A DNA stretch of 64,000 nt from positions 1-64,000 of the forward strand of contig CAZOKZ010000003.1 in NCBI GenBank assembly GCA_964580585.1, written 5' to 3'. Shown piece after piece: positions 18,431-26,944 of the stretch (positions are counted from its first letter, which is position 1; the number at the start of each line of letters is the position of its first letter). Source of the stretch: CAZOKZ01 sp964580585 (GTDB lineage Bacteria; Sumerlaeota; Sumerlaeia; SLMS01; JAHLLQ01). Below the pieces are notes generated by a model. It made no database searches and was not told where the DNA came from. It saw nothing but the letters and a program-made list of their open reading frames with translations. The position numbers were made by a program, and so were the translations under genes.

Positions 18431-18452
18431 TCGCCTGAAATTGGTGCTCTCC

Positions 18453-18493
18453 AAAAAAAATCCCCCTCGAAGTTCGCAGGAGTTCGAGGGGGA
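18453..18493 (-). terminator. Strong intrinsic terminator, leftward
   Basis: A perfect 11-bp stem (TCCCCCTCGAA at 18461-18471, TTCGAGGGGGA at 18483-18493) is followed on the minus strand by eight T. It ends the leftward gene at 18529-19062. Confidence 0.9.
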
Positions 18494-18528
18494 ATTAGAG
18501 TGGCGCAATTTTTGAAGCGGATTGCTGG

Positions 18529-19062
18529 TTATCGTTTCCAAAAACTCAACAACTTGCGCAGGCCGCCGGGTTTTGTCTCTTCGGATTTGGCTTTGGTTTG
18601 CGAGCAGCTTTCTTCCATTTCCCAAATGCCGTTGCCGCGATTACGCAACCGAGTGTGCGAGGTCGATGTGTCCGGGTCGGGCGCTGGGGCCTTATAGGGT
18701 TGGGTGGGAACCATTGTGCGGGATGCCGATGCCATGGGGCGCACGATCGGTTTGAACGATTCGTTCGTTTTAGCGGAAGATACCGGCATGCGTTCCGGCA
18801 TGGGTTGTCCGCCGGTTTCATCGTCTTCATCCACGAGGCCTGTTTGCAACTTCATCGCCAGACGCAAAATCATTGCCTCGCGGCGTTGTTGTAATTCCTG
18901 CGACTGGCGTTGACGGATTTCGGCCTCGGTCGGTTCGTTCTCGCGAACGTTGGGTTTCGTGGCGGATTTTTGAGGAGGAGGCGTTTGTCCCGTCGGGACA
19001 TCCAGATCGTGCCAGATTTCGTGTTCGTCATCCAAAAGGATCAAGAGAGGTGTTTTGGGCAT
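18529..19062 (-). CDS. Hypothetical low-complexity protein
   Basis: A 177-residue protein beginning MPKTPLLILLDDEHEIWHDL. The first 25 residues look ordered and hydrophobic but without a long enough core for a membrane helix. The rest is polar and rich in P, S, T, E, Q and R, including a short helical QELQQRREAMILRLAMKLQTG segment, so it is probably largely disordered with one helix. The C-terminus is basic (GGLRKLLSFWKR) and could be amphipathic. No family is recognised. It appears monocistronic with its own strong terminator 36 bp downstream, which supports it being a real gene. Confidence 0.55.
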   Translation of the reverse strand: MPKTPLLILLDDEHEIWHDLDVPTGQTPPPQKSATKPNVRENEPTEAEIRQRQSQELQQRREAMILRLAMKLQTGLVDEDDETGGQPMPERMPVSSAKTNESFKPIVRPMASASRTMVPTQPYKAPAPDPDTSTSHTRLRNRGNGIWEMEESCSQTKAKSEETKPGGLRKLLSFWKR

Positions 19063-19305
19063 CGCCGAGAGTCCTTGCGAAAGATCGCTGTGCGGCGGTC
19101 GTGCGGGGGAAAAATCAGACCTTTGCGCTTTCTGAACCGAATTCCTATTGGCGATTGCGTCACGAGTTCAATTCGAAAGTCCATTTCGCGCTCGATTTTT
19201 TGCATAAAAACAGAAACGCAGTTTTATATCGGGAATAAGGACCCGACCTGTCCAAATTGGTGAAAGCAGATGTTATTTGTCCAAGTTCTGTGAATTCAAT
19301 CCTAT

Positions 19306-19343
19306 AAAAACTCCCGGCACGGATTTTGAACCCATGCCGGGAG
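19306..19343 (-). terminator. Intrinsic terminator, leftward, possibly of a small RNA
   Basis: CTCCCGGCA (19311-19319) pairs perfectly with TGCCGGGAG (19335-19343); on the minus strand the stem is followed by TTTTTA. It lies ~205 bp beyond the CDF transporter stop. The region 19344-19548 has no convincing gene and may be a 3' UTR or a separate small RNA. Confidence 0.75.
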
Positions 19344-19548
19344 ATGCGCGAAAGGTGTGATCTATGCTTAGGGACGAAGCAAGTCGCAGGAGAAGAAACA
19401 AGCCGAGTGCTTCCAGTGGCTTATAATAAGGATAAACCCGCTTTTCGTTCCTTGCGGCAAGTGAGAACTACCCCCTCATCAAGAACTCGCCCGATGGCAA
19501 TAAACTTCGCCAGCCAGACATGGAAACCGAACATTCTTGAAGTCCGAA

Positions 19549-20487
19549 TCAGGCGGAAGCCGAGTTGGACGATGCGGTGTCCGCGTCCGCCGTTCGGTGG
19601 CGGATACCGATCAAAGTGATATTGGGGAAATGGCCGCGCAGGGCTTCGCGCACGGATTTTTCAACGACCTCGACTTCTGCCGCCGTCAGGTTTTGCGCCA
19701 CCACAATGTCCAAATCCATGTGAACATCGTTGGGGGTACCGTGGCTTCGCACCCGGTGACTTTCACGCACGCCGGAAACGGTGGCTACTACCCGTTTGAC
19801 TTCCTCGGGGTCCAGGCAACTGCGGTCCGTGAACGCGGGCAGGTTATCGACGATGATCATCCAGGCGGCCCGCGCCAGGAAAATCAACACACCGCACGCC
19901 AGCAACGGGTCGATCCACCAACCAAACCGATTCAACAGTAGCGACGCCAGACTTAGGCCCGTCACCACGCTGTCGGAAAGGGTGTGAACGCTGTCGGCTT
20001 TGAGCAACGTGCTGTTGAGTTCTTCGCCGCGCCGGTGTTCGTAGCGCGATACCAGGATGTTGAACACCATCGTAACACCCACGACTCCGATAAACAACCA
20101 ATTCAACGGTTGTGGATCGAGGAGAGGAGCTGTGCCTCGAATTTGCCCGATGACGGTACGCAGAAGGTTGTCACCCAATTCCCATGCGATCAGCACGATT
20201 AAACCGCCGATCATCATGGCCGCCACGTTTTCGAATTTCCGATGACCGTACGGGTGATCTTGATCGGGTGGCTTGGCGGCCAGGACAATTGCCACCAGTC
20301 CCAGGACGTTATTCGATCCGTCGAGAAAACTGTGCATCCCGTCGGCAACCACGGTCAGGCTGCCGGCCATCACGCCAATGATCAACTTGGCCGCCGCAAC
20401 GATCCAGTTCAGCGCCAGCGTGATGCCCAACACGCGCAGAATGCCCTGATCGCGCGAGGTCAAAAAAGACGTGTCTAACTGCTTCAT
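19549..20487 (-). CDS. Cation diffusion facilitator (CDF) family metal transporter
   Basis: A 312-residue proton-coupled divalent metal exporter of the inner membrane. Six membrane helices are visible, with the family signature GSLTVVADGMHSFLDGSNN in helix 2 (Asp metal ligands) and KADSVHTLSDSVVTG in helix 5, plus HPYGHRKFE in the first cytoplasmic loop. The C-terminal ~85 residues (RVRSHGTPNDVHMDLDIVV) form the usual cytoplasmic metal-sensing domain. The start at 20485-20487 is chosen because its ATG overlaps the stop of the upstream PP-loop gene as ATGA, indicating translational coupling. The metal (Zn, Fe, Mn, Co) cannot be decided. The coupling to a PP-loop protein is unusual. Confidence 0.9.
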   Translation of the reverse strand: MKQLDTSFLTSRDQGILRVLGITLALNWIVAAAKLIIGVMAGSLTVVADGMHSFLDGSNNVLGLVAIVLAAKPPDQDHPYGHRKFENVAAMMIGGLIVLIAWELGDNLLRTVIGQIRGTAPLLDPQPLNWLFIGVVGVTMVFNILVSRYEHRRGEELNSTLLKADSVHTLSDSVVTGLSLASLLLNRFGWWIDPLLACGVLIFLARAAWMIIVDNLPAFTDRSCLDPEEVKRVVATVSGVRESHRVRSHGTPNDVHMDLDIVVAQNLTAAEVEVVEKSVREALRGHFPNITLIGIRHRTADADTASSNSASA

Positions 20488-21749
20488 CCAAACCTTCTTT
20501 TCAAACCCATATAAATACGATACCATTGGCTGCGTTCAGGGTTCCATAAACCCATCAGGCAGATCACCAAAAATTGAAATGCCAGCAGGAACTTTTTACG
20601 CTTGAACGCCAGCAGAACTTCGCCGAATTCGCGATACTGGTTCATAGGACCTTTTCTGGAAGCGCGATACAAATCTCCAAAAGTGATTCTGCCGGGGAGA
20701 CACTTCCGAAATTTTCCCCAGGCACTGGCTAGTTCCAGCGATAGTTTGAGTTGCGAGCATTTTTTGCAAATTCCACAATTGTGGTGTGACTTGTTGGTTT
20801 TTCCAAAACAAACCCGCAGATGATCCCATGCGACGGGCCATTGGGCGAGAGTTTCGATTTTTGTCTGACGTCGTATCGTCAGGCTTTCGTTGATAAACTC
20901 TATTTTTTCGGTGGAAAGCAACGGATGAAGAACCGGATTCGCCCCGTAATACGGGATGCGAGTATCCACGGTGTCGTTGCTGGGAATGTACATGGTCCCG
21001 AGAAGATTTTCGAACAATAACCCGATGCTTTGAATGCTTGCGCCATGGGTGTAATCCCAATTCACCGCATGGGGAATTTGTCGGATATTGGTGGAGACGG
21101 GAATAAGCTCCACTCCGAGTGGAGTGAGAAGCTTACGGTATTCCTCTTTCAGAAAATCGAATTTTTCTGTGTTCTCGACGCGAATATCCATGCCTTGAAC
21201 GAAAAAACAATGGGAGATCCGCATCGAGGGGGGCGTCCGTTCACTCAGCGAACGATGCAGCGTATAAAACGAATCCACACCTCCCGAAAACATGCTTCCA
21301 ACCGCCGTTCCTCGTGGGGTGGAGAGGTTTACCTGCGTGCTCTCTGCTTCGATGGAGACAAGTCGAAAATGAACGGGGTACCAAAGGTGGAAAACATCGC
21401 CATAATCGCGAAGCCCTAACAACAAACGGGGTGAAATAGAGGAGCGGATCGTTAGTCGTTCTCGATGCGCCATGGCATGAAGCAGAAGCGATGCGGCGAA
21501 CGCGTCGGCCCGATCGTTCAGATACTTCCCATACGCATTCGGAACACGAAACCAGCAAGTCCATGGTTTATGCGACGGAGCGCGTTCAAACTCAATGACG
21601 CTGGAAATCTGAGTGTACGCTTCAAAGTGTTCAACAACCGGTTTGTTGATGATCAAGGGGGTGGTCTCGTTTACCTGGATGAAAAATGTTCCGACAAGGT
21701 GAGAAATAATCGAAGAAGTCGGAACTTCGCTCAGAGAGCAATTGTCCAT
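20484..21749 (-). CDS. PP-loop (adenine nucleotide alpha hydrolase-like) protein of unknown substrate
   Basis: The centre carries the PP-loop SGGVDSFYTL (~158-167), the ATP-pyrophosphate-binding signature of enzymes such as QueC, asparagine synthetase and tRNA thiolases. The N-terminal ~150 residues form a separate domain and the region after the loop has strands with HCFFVQGMDIR and TNIRQ, consistent with the HUP fold. Near residue 340 there is CFGK...HHNCGICKKC, a four-Cys cluster likely to bind zinc as in QueC-like proteins. No flanking queuosine genes are present. Similar proteins occur in surface-polysaccharide or natural-product loci, acting on carboxylates through adenylation. The gene is translationally coupled to the downstream CDF transporter. 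Adenylating activity is an inference. Confidence 0.7.
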   Translation of the reverse strand: MDNCSLSEVPTSSIISHLVGTFFIQVNETTPLIINKPVVEHFEAYTQISSVIEFERAPSHKPWTCWFRVPNAYGKYLNDRADAFAASLLLHAMAHRERLTIRSSISPRLLLGLRDYGDVFHLWYPVHFRLVSIEAESTQVNLSTPRGTAVGSMFSGGVDSFYTLHRSLSERTPPSMRISHCFFVQGMDIRVENTEKFDFLKEEYRKLLTPLGVELIPVSTNIRQIPHAVNWDYTHGASIQSIGLLFENLLGTMYIPSNDTVDTRIPYYGANPVLHPLLSTEKIEFINESLTIRRQTKIETLAQWPVAWDHLRVCFGKTNKSHHNCGICKKCSQLKLSLELASAWGKFRKCLPGRITFGDLYRASRKGPMNQYREFGEVLLAFKRKKFLLAFQFLVICLMGLWNPERSQWYRIYMGLKRRFG

Positions 21750-21819
21750 TCAACCATCACTGGAAATCAACAAAGCTTTTGTTCCACCGCCTCGTGGAAC
21801 GTTCAGGAGGATTTGTCCC

Positions 21820-23586
21820 ATGCGCCGTTTATTGATCACCACGTTAGCCGTCAGCCTGCTGCTCGCCGCCTGCGAATCCACTTCCACGAAAGGCGATTCG
21901 CCGGAGCAATCTCTATCCTCCGGGAGAGGTAAAAATCAACCGGTCCTTGCCCAGAAAACCGATACCCGATCTTACGACCCCACGAACGGCACCGTTTCCC
22001 GTGGAGATATTGTAAGTTACCAGAACCTTGGAGTGGATGGATTGTACTCTGCAAGCATGCCTGTCGCCTCGCCAGCAATGTGCTACTTCGATTCGGGAAT
22101 GGCCGATAGTGTGGCTCCCCGTGCGGTTGGATACATTAAAGCGGGCGAAACCAATCGCGAACGATACGAAGAGATCGTGGAAAATGCGTTTCAGAGCACT
22201 GCCCTTGAACCCCTCTCCACGTTTTCGATCGATGTCGATACGGCATCCTATACCAATGTGCGTTCCTACTTAAACAGCAATATGCTTCCTCCTTCCGACG
22301 CCGTGCGTATCGAGGAACTGGTCAATTACTTTCATTATGACTATCCGGAACCACGAAGCGATGAACCGTTTTCCACCAGTATCGAGTCGAGCGAATGTCC
22401 CTGGAACCTCGATCATCGGCTTGTGCGAATTGGCCTCAAAGCGCGGGACGTCAGCCTCGACGCCGACCGGCCTGCCGCGAACCTCGTGTTCTTGATCGAT
22501 GTCTCCGGCTCGATGAGTTCACACGACAAACTTCCCCTGCTTAAGCAGTCGCTCCCGATGCTGGTCGATCAACTCGACGAGCGCGACACCATCAGCATCG
22601 TGGTGTACGCGGGGAACTCGGGGTTGGTGCTTCCGCCGACTTCCGCCAGCGATAAAACCACGATTATCGATGCACTGAATCGTTTGCAATCGGGCGGTTC
22701 GACGAACGGAGGCGCAGGGTTGGAATTGGCGTATAAAATCGCGAGAGAAAACTTTGTCGAAGGCGGCAGCAACCGTGTGATCCTGTGCACGGACGGCGAC
22801 TTCAACGTGGGCAAAACCAGTGATGGTGACTTGGTGGATACCGCCATCGCCAAGGCCAAGACAGGCGTGTTTTTATCGGTGATGGGATTCGGAACGGGGA
22901 ACTTGAACGACTCGATGCTCGAAAAAATCTCGAACAAAGGCAACGGTACCTACGCTTACATCGATGGGTTGAAGGAAGCCCAACGCGTTTTGACCCAGGA
23001 AGCCACCGGGACGCTGTTTACCATCGCCAAAGACGTGAAAATTCAAGTCGAATTCAACCCGGCCAAGGTCGCCAATTACCGGCTGGTTGGGTATGAAAAC
23101 CGTGTGTTGGCGAACGAAGACTTTAACGACGACAAAAAGGACGCGGGTGAAATTGGTGCGGGGCACACGGTCACGGCGTTGTACGAAATTGTTCCCGTGG
23201 GCGTGCAATCGGGTGTCGAGACGGCTTCGGTGGACGCACTGAAATACCAGCAACGCGACGTGCGCGTGGTGGAAAGCGATGAATTGCTGACCGTCAAAAT
23301 TCGTTACAAAGAACCCGACGGTCATGCCAGCCAACTGCTTGCCGTGCCGTTCGTCGATCCGGGCAAATCGCTTCAATCGTGCAGCGACGACTTCATTCTG
23401 GCGTCTTCCGTAGCCAGCTTTGGCATGCTATTGCGCGGGTCGGAAAACCAGGGGATGACCTCGCCCGCGATGTTGCGTGAACTGGTCCAGGGCATCTCGA
23501 ACAAAGCGTTGCATGAGGACCGTGATGAATTTCTGGCACTGATTGACCGTTTTGATGGCATTCAGACCCAACTTGCATCGCGTTGA
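21820..23586 (+). CDS. VWA-domain lipoprotein (YfbK-like, DUF3520)
   Basis: The start at 21820 has AGGAGG nine bases upstream and opens with a lipoprotein signal (MRRLLITTLAVSLLLAACES, lipobox LAAC). After a ~100-residue linker, the N-terminal VWF-A-associated domain includes LSTFSIDVDTASYTNVRSYL. The VWA domain starts ~residue 220 with a complete MIDAS motif DVSGSMSS (~226) and later TNGGAGL and CTDGDFNVG. The C-terminus is the DUF3520 module. Length and architecture match E. coli YfbK-type proteins, whose role is unclear; metal-dependent protein binding in the envelope is likely. It is divergent from the PP-loop gene across ~70 bp, and is followed by a terminator. Confidence 0.88.
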   Translation: MRRLLITTLAVSLLLAACESTSTKGDSPEQSLSSGRGKNQPVLAQKTDTRSYDPTNGTVSRGDIVSYQNLGVDGLYSASMPVASPAMCYFDSGMADSVAPRAVGYIKAGETNRERYEEIVENAFQSTALEPLSTFSIDVDTASYTNVRSYLNSNMLPPSDAVRIEELVNYFHYDYPEPRSDEPFSTSIESSECPWNLDHRLVRIGLKARDVSLDADRPAANLVFLIDVSGSMSSHDKLPLLKQSLPMLVDQLDERDTISIVVYAGNSGLVLPPTSASDKTTIIDALNRLQSGGSTNGGAGLELAYKIARENFVEGGSNRVILCTDGDFNVGKTSDGDLVDTAIAKAKTGVFLSVMGFGTGNLNDSMLEKISNKGNGTYAYIDGLKEAQRVLTQEATGTLFTIAKDVKIQVEFNPAKVANYRLVGYENRVLANEDFNDDKKDAGEIGAGHTVTALYEIVPVGVQSGVETASVDALKYQQRDVRVVESDELLTVKIRYKEPDGHASQLLAVPFVDPGKSLQSCSDDFILASSVASFGMLLRGSENQGMTSPAMLRELVQGISNKALHEDRDEFLALIDRFDGIQTQLASR

Positions 23587-23615
23587 TTTTGGGAGGATTG
23601 CATCATTGGGTGGTG

Positions 23616-23645
23616 GGCCGCGTTCATTTTTCGAGCGCGGCCTTT
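23616..23645 (+). terminator. Intrinsic terminator after the VWA gene
   Basis: GGCCGCG (23616-23622) pairs with CGCGGCC (23636-23642), followed by TTTACGATTTT. The rest of the gap up to 23981 shows no gene. Confidence 0.7.
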
Positions 23646-23981
23646 ACGATTTTGCGTCAAATCGGATAAGCGAGGTAAAATTCACCGGGATGGTTTATTG
23701 CAAGTTTTCCATGTTAAGGGTTTTCCACCTTGCATGGTCACCGTTGATCGTTTCTAACCACTGCGGAATTCAGACAAGCAGGAGCATTTTTTGCTTCCTC
23801 GCGCATGGCCCCCTCTCCGTGCACAAGTGAATCAAACCCCATGATCACGCTCACATCAGAGGTCAGCGAGTTTTTGCTGAATCGGGACCTTTCTGAGTTC
23901 TTGAACGAGGGTCTTGACAATTCCGATGCATGATGAAAGAGTTCAACCAATCGTAGAATCAGGCGCAGGAGTCAGCGGCGA

Positions 23982-25559
23982 ATGAGCCGTTCACTTGCAG
24001 ACTACCAATTGGTTTTTCGCACCGGCCCCCTTGCCGGTACACGGATGGACCTACCCATTGGACGCATGTCCATCGGGCGCGATGCCACCTGCACGGTGAA
24101 AATCGACGACCCCAAGGTTTCCCGTCTCCATTGTTATATCGAGGTGGAAGACACCGATGTCCTGTTCCGTGACAACAACTCGACCAACGGGTCGTTGATC
24201 AACGGCAAGAAAGTTCGGTGGGAGCGCGTTGTACTGGGTGACGTGATTCAAGTTGGAGTCTCCGAGATCGCGCTGCTTGAACGTGAAGACTTCAACACGA
24301 TTATGTTCAACAGCGATTCGCAGCCCGACGTAACGGCGGCGTTGGAGTCTAACAGCGTCAGTGTCGATGCCTTAGCCTCTAAATTCAGCCGCATGTTCGA
24401 GTACTACAAAGCCAACGCTTCGGGAATCAGTTTGACCGAGCAGAAAGAACTTGCGCGCACCCAACGCCTGCTCGACAGCCTGCAGCAGCTCTTCAATGTC
24501 AGCAGCCAGATGTCGCGCCTATTGCCCGTGCCCGAACTGCTCGAAGTGATTGGCCAAGGTGTTTTCGATGTCTTCGCCGGGGCGGATACTCTTGTTATCC
24601 TGCTTGCCGAATCTGGGCATGAAAATCAATTCGTCCCTCGGTACGCGGCCGACCGCTCGGGCGACAAGACCCCGAAAGTAGAAATCAGCACCACCGTGCT
24701 CAACCGCGCCGTCGAAGCCCGTTCAACCCTGGTTGCCAACGATGTCGGCGCCGATTCGCGCTTTTCCGCCAGCGAATCCATCGTCGGGTTTCACGTAACA
24801 TCCGTACTCTGTGCCCCCCTGGTGATTGGCGAAAACGTATTGGGGGCGCTCTATCTCGATAACCGGAACGAAGTAGTGAATTACGACGACTTGGATGCAG
24901 AAATCGTTACGGCGTTTGCCAACCAAGCCGCCGTGGCACTCGATAACGCCCGTCTGTGCGATAACCTTCAGGATAGCTACCACCAGATGTTGCAAGCGCT
25001 GGTTAAAGCCATCGAAGCGAAAGATCAGTACACCATGGGCCACACCCAGCGTGTGAAAGAATACACGCTCGGCATCGCGCGCCAGATGGGTTTCGACCGC
25101 AAGCAACTCGAACGCCTCGCCATGGCCGCCGAGCTGCACGACATCGGGAAAATTGGCGTCAAGGAACGCATCATCAACAAACCCGGTGGCTTGACGGACA
25201 CCGAATACGAAAGTATCAAGATGCACGTCGAAATGGGCGAGATGATCCTTAAGCCCATCACCTACCTGCACGATTTGATTCCCTGGATTCGCAGCCATCA
25301 CGAAAAATGGGACGGCAGCGGATATCCCGATGGGCTAAAGGGCGAGGAATGTCCGCTCGAAGGACGCATTCTGGCCGCCGCCGATGCCTTCGACGCCATG
25401 ACATCGCAACGCTCCTACAACAAGCCGCTGACATTCGAGCAAGCCGTCGATCGCGTCCGCGACTCATCGGGCAAACATTTCGATCCCGCCGTGGCCGAAG
25501 CGCTCGAAATCTACGTTCGCCGCGAAGTCATCTCCCGCCACAAAGAAACGATCAGCTAA
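23982..25559 (+). CDS. FHA-GAF-HD-GYP signalling protein (putative cyclic di-GMP phosphodiesterase)
   Basis: Three domains are visible in order. Residues ~8-100 are an FHA phosphothreonine-binding domain with GRMSIGRDATC, KVSRLHCYIE and NSTNGSLING. Residues ~165-335 are a GAF sensor domain (ending EIVTAFANQAAVALDNARL). Residues ~340-520 are an HD-GYP domain with HTQRVKEY, AAELHDIGKIG (~382) and HHEKWDGSGYPDGL (~437-450), so the catalytic HD and GYP residues are intact. HD-GYP proteins hydrolyse cyclic di-GMP or related dinucleotides. The FHA domain would link it to Ser/Thr kinase signalling; a kinase is encoded ~4 kb downstream. AGGAG lies ten bases before the ATG. Activity and partner are inferred. 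Confidence 0.9.
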   Translation: MSRSLADYQLVFRTGPLAGTRMDLPIGRMSIGRDATCTVKIDDPKVSRLHCYIEVEDTDVLFRDNNSTNGSLINGKKVRWERVVLGDVIQVGVSEIALLEREDFNTIMFNSDSQPDVTAALESNSVSVDALASKFSRMFEYYKANASGISLTEQKELARTQRLLDSLQQLFNVSSQMSRLLPVPELLEVIGQGVFDVFAGADTLVILLAESGHENQFVPRYAADRSGDKTPKVEISTTVLNRAVEARSTLVANDVGADSRFSASESIVGFHVTSVLCAPLVIGENVLGALYLDNRNEVVNYDDLDAEIVTAFANQAAVALDNARLCDNLQDSYHQMLQALVKAIEAKDQYTMGHTQRVKEYTLGIARQMGFDRKQLERLAMAAELHDIGKIGVKERIINKPGGLTDTEYESIKMHVEMGEMILKPITYLHDLIPWIRSHHEKWDGSGYPDGLKGEECPLEGRILAAADAFDAMTSQRSYNKPLTFEQAVDRVRDSSGKHFDPAVAEALEIYVRREVISRHKETIS

Positions 25560-25669
25560 AAAGATCATTGTGTCGGGACGAATCCCCCACTTATTATCAC
25601 CTCAAGTTGCTTTCTTGGTATTTACGCGACTTTAGTCGTGAATTTCTGTTTTCGCTGATGGAATGAAGA

Positions 25670-26944
25670 ATGGACTTGTCTGCCCAAATTACTCGGATCG
25701 AAGCACTTAACTACAGATGCCTGCGATACATAAATCAGAGTCTTGATCCCTTCCATGTTTTGGTAGGACCAAATGCATCGGGGAAAACAACTTTTTTAGA
25801 TGTTGTCGCTTTTTTGGGCCGGTTGGTTTCTGATGGAATAGATGTGGCAATTGAAGAAAGAACAGAAACTAATAATTTTCAAGATCTCACTTGGGGGCGA
25901 AATGGCGATAAAATAGAATTGGCAATTGAAGTAAAAATCCCCGAATTTTTCCATTCAAAATTTGAAGAACTTGAGGCTTATAAATATATTCGATATGAAG
26001 TGGGATTATGGGAAGATTCAAGATATCAACAAGTTGTATTCTCGCATGAACGAGTTTTATTAATGAAGCCCGATAATGGTTTGAACTCATACCGAGAAAG
26101 CAATTTTTTCCCAAATCATAATTTTCCACCTGATACGTTGGCAAAACCTAAATCTTCGAAACTCTTTAAAACAATCTTGAACAAAAATCCTGAGAGAAAC
26201 GATAATTTCTACGGTGAGATTAGTCGAGGCTGGAAACCATCGTTTAAATTGGGACCCAGAAAATCGGCCTTGGGAAGTTTACCTGCCGACGAAAGCATGG
26301 TTCCGGTGACATCCTGGTTTCGAGATTTGTTAATTAGTGGAGTTCAAAAAATTGTTTTAAACAGCAGATTGATGCAAAAACCCAGCCCTCCCGGAAAGGG
26401 GAAAGGATTTTTACCTGATGGTAGCAATTTACCATGGGTTGTTCAGTCGTTAGATAATCATCAAGATAGTAAACAAGAATGGATTTTACACTTGCAGACT
26501 GCATTAGGTGATTTGAAAGAAATTCGAGTTGTGGATCGCCAGGAAGACAGACATAAATATTTAATGATAAAATATATGAACGGATTAGAAATACCTTCCT
26601 GGGTCGCATCGGATGGTACACTAAGATTGCTTGCATTGACTTTACCGGCGTATTTGCCAGACTTTTCCGGAGTTTACTTAATTGAAGAACCAGAGAATGG
26701 CATTCATCCGAAGGCGGTGGAAACCGTTTTTCAATCGCTGTCGAGTGTTTACAACGCACAAATATTGCTCGCAACGCATTCTCCAGTAATACTAAGTATG
26801 GTAGAACCCCGGAACGTACTGTGTTTTGCCAAAACAGATACTGGACAAACAGACATTATCCGTGGTGACGAGCACCCTGCATTAAAATCATGGCGAGGAG
26901 ATACAGATTTAGGTGTTTTATACGCAGGGGGAGTTCTTGGATGA
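25670..26944 (+). CDS. AAA/ABC-type ATPase (AAA_21, OLD-like; MAD3-like) of a putative defence operon
   Basis: A 424-residue SMC/OLD-like ATPase. Walker A is GPNASGKTTF (33-42); Walker B with the catalytic Glu pair lies in YLIEEPENGIHP (~339) and the H-loop in LLATHSPVIL (~367). This matches the AAA_21 group common in bacterial immunity modules. The downstream gene starts within its stop codon (ATGA), so the two proteins are probably made together. The partner resembles the family I remember as MAD4 of the methylation-associated defence system, where an AAA ATPase (MAD3) is its neighbour. The base composition (long A/T runs) differs sharply from the GC-rich genes on both sides, a sign of transfer. 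The defence role is inferred from family and context. Confidence 0.75.
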   Translation: MDLSAQITRIEALNYRCLRYINQSLDPFHVLVGPNASGKTTFLDVVAFLGRLVSDGIDVAIEERTETNNFQDLTWGRNGDKIELAIEVKIPEFFHSKFEELEAYKYIRYEVGLWEDSRYQQVVFSHERVLLMKPDNGLNSYRESNFFPNHNFPPDTLAKPKSSKLFKTILNKNPERNDNFYGEISRGWKPSFKLGPRKSALGSLPADESMVPVTSWFRDLLISGVQKIVLNSRLMQKPSPPGKGKGFLPDGSNLPWVVQSLDNHQDSKQEWILHLQTALGDLKEIRVVDRQEDRHKYLMIKYMNGLEIPSWVASDGTLRLLALTLPAYLPDFSGVYLIEEPENGIHPKAVETVFQSLSSVYNAQILLATHSPVILSMVEPRNVLCFAKTDTGQTDIIRGDEHPALKSWRGDTDLGVLYAGGVLG

